Assembly (NCBI GenBank): GCA_029262575.1 | Contig: JAJCZC010000026.1 | Coordinates: forward strand, 29,389-93,388 | Origin: Candidatus Babelota bacterium | Lineage (GTDB): Bacteria; Babelota; Babeliae; Babelales; Vermiphilaceae | Direction: 5' to 3' | Length of the DNA: 64,000 bases | Part shown: positions 62,328-64,000 of the stretch, piece after piece | Numbering within the stretch: position 1 is the stretch's first letter | How the letters are laid out: every line of letters begins with the position of its first letter | The notes under the pieces: model-generated | What the model was told of the DNA's origin: nothing | The model's input: the letters and a program-made list of their open reading frames with translations, nothing else | Databases searched by the model: none | Translations under genes and position numbers: made by a program

Positions 62328-64000
62328 TTAGGGCAACATGTTGATATTTGTCCACCGTGTTGGCCGATCAATAAATGAACTGGTTTGCGAAATAGTTGAG
62401 AATTTGCCTGTAATGTCTGCTCCACCTCCGGTAAAATCATAATTGGTGTTATTTGGATCACCAACTGCATTGGAATTGAATGCAAAGTTACCCAAATACA
62501 TGTTTGTCCCTTGGCTATTACGGAAGTTGTCGACCGAATTGTTTATGCAGACATTGAATAATATAACATTGTTGTTTGGATTATTTTGTGTCAGTGTGCC
62601 AAAATCGTTGCCGATAAAAGAGTTGAATATGATAACAGCACTTCTTTGACTTCCTCCATCAATATTCAACCCGTGCATGTCGTTGTTGGCGCAGTAATTA
62701 AATCGTGCTACGCCACCTTCAGTGTTAGTGAGATCTAAGCCTGAAAACGTGTTTCCGTGAGCAGCGCAGTGCTCTATTATGCCATTGGCGCTTGTTCCGC
62801 CAGTGCAAAAGCCGTCACTGCTATTTTGATGGGCAACAGAATTGGTGATGCATCCATTATCAGAACCACCAATAATAACTCCGTCACCAGATGTAATGTT
62901 GCCATTATTATTGCATGTTACATTTTTAATTAATATGTTAAGTGAAGAATCTTCAACAGCTATGCCATCATCGCCACAATTACTAGCGGAACAATGTGCT
63001 ACGAGCACATTTCTTCCTGTTGTTATTTCAATGCCTCGAGCATTAGTTGACTGTAGGCCTAAGTTTTTTAAAATAATGTTCGTGTTGTTAGCGTTAAAGG
63101 TTATGCCGTTCATATTTGTTTGGATTAATCCGTTGGCAATTTGAGTGTTACTCAGGCTATTGTTTATTTCTATGCCAACCCCGGATGATGCATTAACTGA
63201 GTTTTCATTTAAATCGAGTGTAACGTTGTTTGCATTGATAAAAATAACAGGGCTATCGATTGAACTAATAGGTGCTGCCAAGTAATAGCGCCCTGGCATA
63301 TCGATTGTATATGTTGTTACAACATCGCTATTAAATATCGGCGTGCCCAATGCATCTCGTATTACAAAAACACCTGTACTCACTGTTTGCACTAAATCAT
63401 CAATCAAGCACACCTTACTTTCAAGTGCATCAAGTGCAGTAAATATACTACTAAAATCGACATCATTAACATCCACTAATGAAATAGCAATATCAACTTT
63501 ACTATCCACCGCACATTCTTTAATAAAAATTGCATCAATAGTAGTAAACACACCTGCAAAATCAAAAACTAAAGAACCGCCCAATTTACTATCAACTATT
63601 TCAAGCACACTTTCACTTGTGCACAACTTGTTTTCAATTGTATCTAAAACAGTCCATGTTTGCCCAAAATCGGCTTCAAGATCCATTGCTTTCATGTTAG
63701 CATCACCAATTAACAAACCAACAATATCCATGTTGCTTTCGATGGTGCAAATAATGTTTTCAATAAGATCGAGCTTTGAATTGAGTGCATTGATTGGCAA
63801 CTGCTCAATTGAAGAACATACTAAATCAACGCGACTCTCAACCGTGAAGATGTTATCATTTGAATCTGTTATTATATCCAATTTACTTTCAGTCGTTTCA
63901 AGCGATGCATCTGTCACATCTAAATTAGAACATATCGTAAATGTGTCATTTTCAATGTTGCAAACTTTGCTTTCGATTGTTTGCATATTTTGATCAATCG
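62328..64000 (-). CDS. Right-handed beta-helix protein with ESK-repeat stalk (5' end outside window)
   Basis: The last ~555 residues of a longer protein: the frame stays open to the right edge and the first ATG (63986) lacks a ribosome site and signal peptide. The first ~210 residues repeat short units of the type xIESKVDxI (ESKVCNIEN, ESKLDIIT, ESRVDLVC, NSKLDLIEN, ENKLCTSE, ESKVCLID), as in fibrous or coiled stalks. From about 240 on, NNVTLDLNENSV, GIEITTGRNVLVAHC, GDDGIAVEDSSLNILIKNV and similar turns form a NosD/PbH1-type parallel beta-helix. Likely secreted or cell-surface; carbohydrate binding or adhesion is only inferred. A perfect terminator follows. Confidence 0.82.
   Translation of the reverse strand, partial: IDQNMQTIESKVCNIENDTFTICSNLDVTDASLETTESKLDIITDSNDNIFTVESRVDLVCSSIEQLPINALNSKLDLIENIICTIESNMDIVGLLIGDANMKAMDLEADFGQTWTVLDTIENKLCTSESVLEIVDSKLGGSLVFDFAGVFTTIDAIFIKECAVDSKVDIAISLVDVNDVDFSSIFTALDALESKVCLIDDLVQTVSTGVFVIRDALGTPIFNSDVVTTYTIDMPGRYYLAAPISSIDSPVIFINANNVTLDLNENSVNASSGVGIEINNSLSNTQIANGLIQTNMNGITFNANNTNIILKNLGLQSTNARGIEITTGRNVLVAHCSASNCGDDGIAVEDSSLNILIKNVTCNNNGNITSGDGVIIGGSDNGCITNSVAHQNSSDGFCTGGTSANGIIEHCAAHGNTFSGLDLTNTEGGVARFNYCANNDMHGLNIDGGSQRSAVIIFNSFIGNDFGTLTQNNPNNNVILFNVCINNSVDNFRNSQGTNMYLGNFAFNSNAVGDPNNTNYDFTGGGADITGKFSTISQTSSFIDRPTRWTNINMLP

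Overview
The window is an AT-rich, gene-dense bacterial segment. It has one tRNA, no rRNA, no transposase, no CRISPR array and no recognisable prophage. The organism is probably an intracellular or host-attached Gram-negative-type bacterium, most likely of the candidate phylum Dependentiae (TM6) or a similar protist symbiont. This is inferred from the gene content, not from a database search: a deoxynucleoside salvage kinase, a three-RING secreted protein, ubiquitin-binding-like repeats, beta-propeller and beta-helix exported proteins, a tandem family of outer-membrane barrels, and almost thirty genes beginning with a signal peptide.

Layout. 1-2.2 kb: groES-groEL operon. 2.3-8.7 kb: a VOC protein, ribulose-phosphate 3-epimerase, several small exported proteins, a GIY-YIG endonuclease between two identical 24-bp repeats, and tRNA-Arg(TCT). 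8.7-12.7 kb: a partial ATP synthase operon (c, b', b, delta, alpha), whose c subunit has a sodium-type ion-binding signature, preceded by a deoxynucleoside kinase. 12.9-19.2 kb: a possible barrel protein, RecD2 helicase, an amidase-like protein without its zinc histidines, a GerMN-like protein and MepB. 19.2-19.6 kb: palindromic repeats including a perfect 40-bp inverted repeat. 19.6-21.5 kb: a small exported protein and an S9-like hydrolase. 21.8-27.8 kb: four tandem outer-membrane barrel paralogues. 27.9-30.7 kb: a Cys-pair exported protein, a mini-ORF whose ribosome binding site lies in a hairpin, and two MauE-like membrane proteins. 30.8-34.0 kb: a copper locus with a Cys-rich storage protein, a multicopper oxidase and a TolC-type lipoprotein. 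34.3-38.8 kb: exported proteins, one with a degenerate AAA+ domain and one a beta-propeller.

38.8-53.4 kb (minus strand) is the most striking block. A pentameric ligand-gated-ion-channel-like membrane protein is followed, one base after its stop codon, by four large exported proteins that join an N-terminal metallophosphoesterase-like domain to one or two periplasmic binding (LivK/Peripla_BP_6-type) domains. No ABC permease or ATPase is nearby, so the block looks like a sensing or channel-gating module and not a transporter. The phosphatase motifs are nearly intact in the first copy and eroded in the other three.

53.5-64 kb: a small membrane protein, a large MscS-family channel overlapping a RecO-like gene, an alkaline-phosphatase-superfamily enzyme, a second beta-propeller-like protein, the three-RING protein, and a beta-helix protein that runs off the right edge.

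Three themes link the genes: sensing and channels at the envelope (binding-protein fusions, ligand-gated and mechanosensitive channels, barrels), host-facing proteins (RING, ubiquitin-motif repeats, propellers), and limited core metabolism. Many domains keep their fold but lose catalytic residues (amidase, phosphatases, AAA+, one oxidase ligand).
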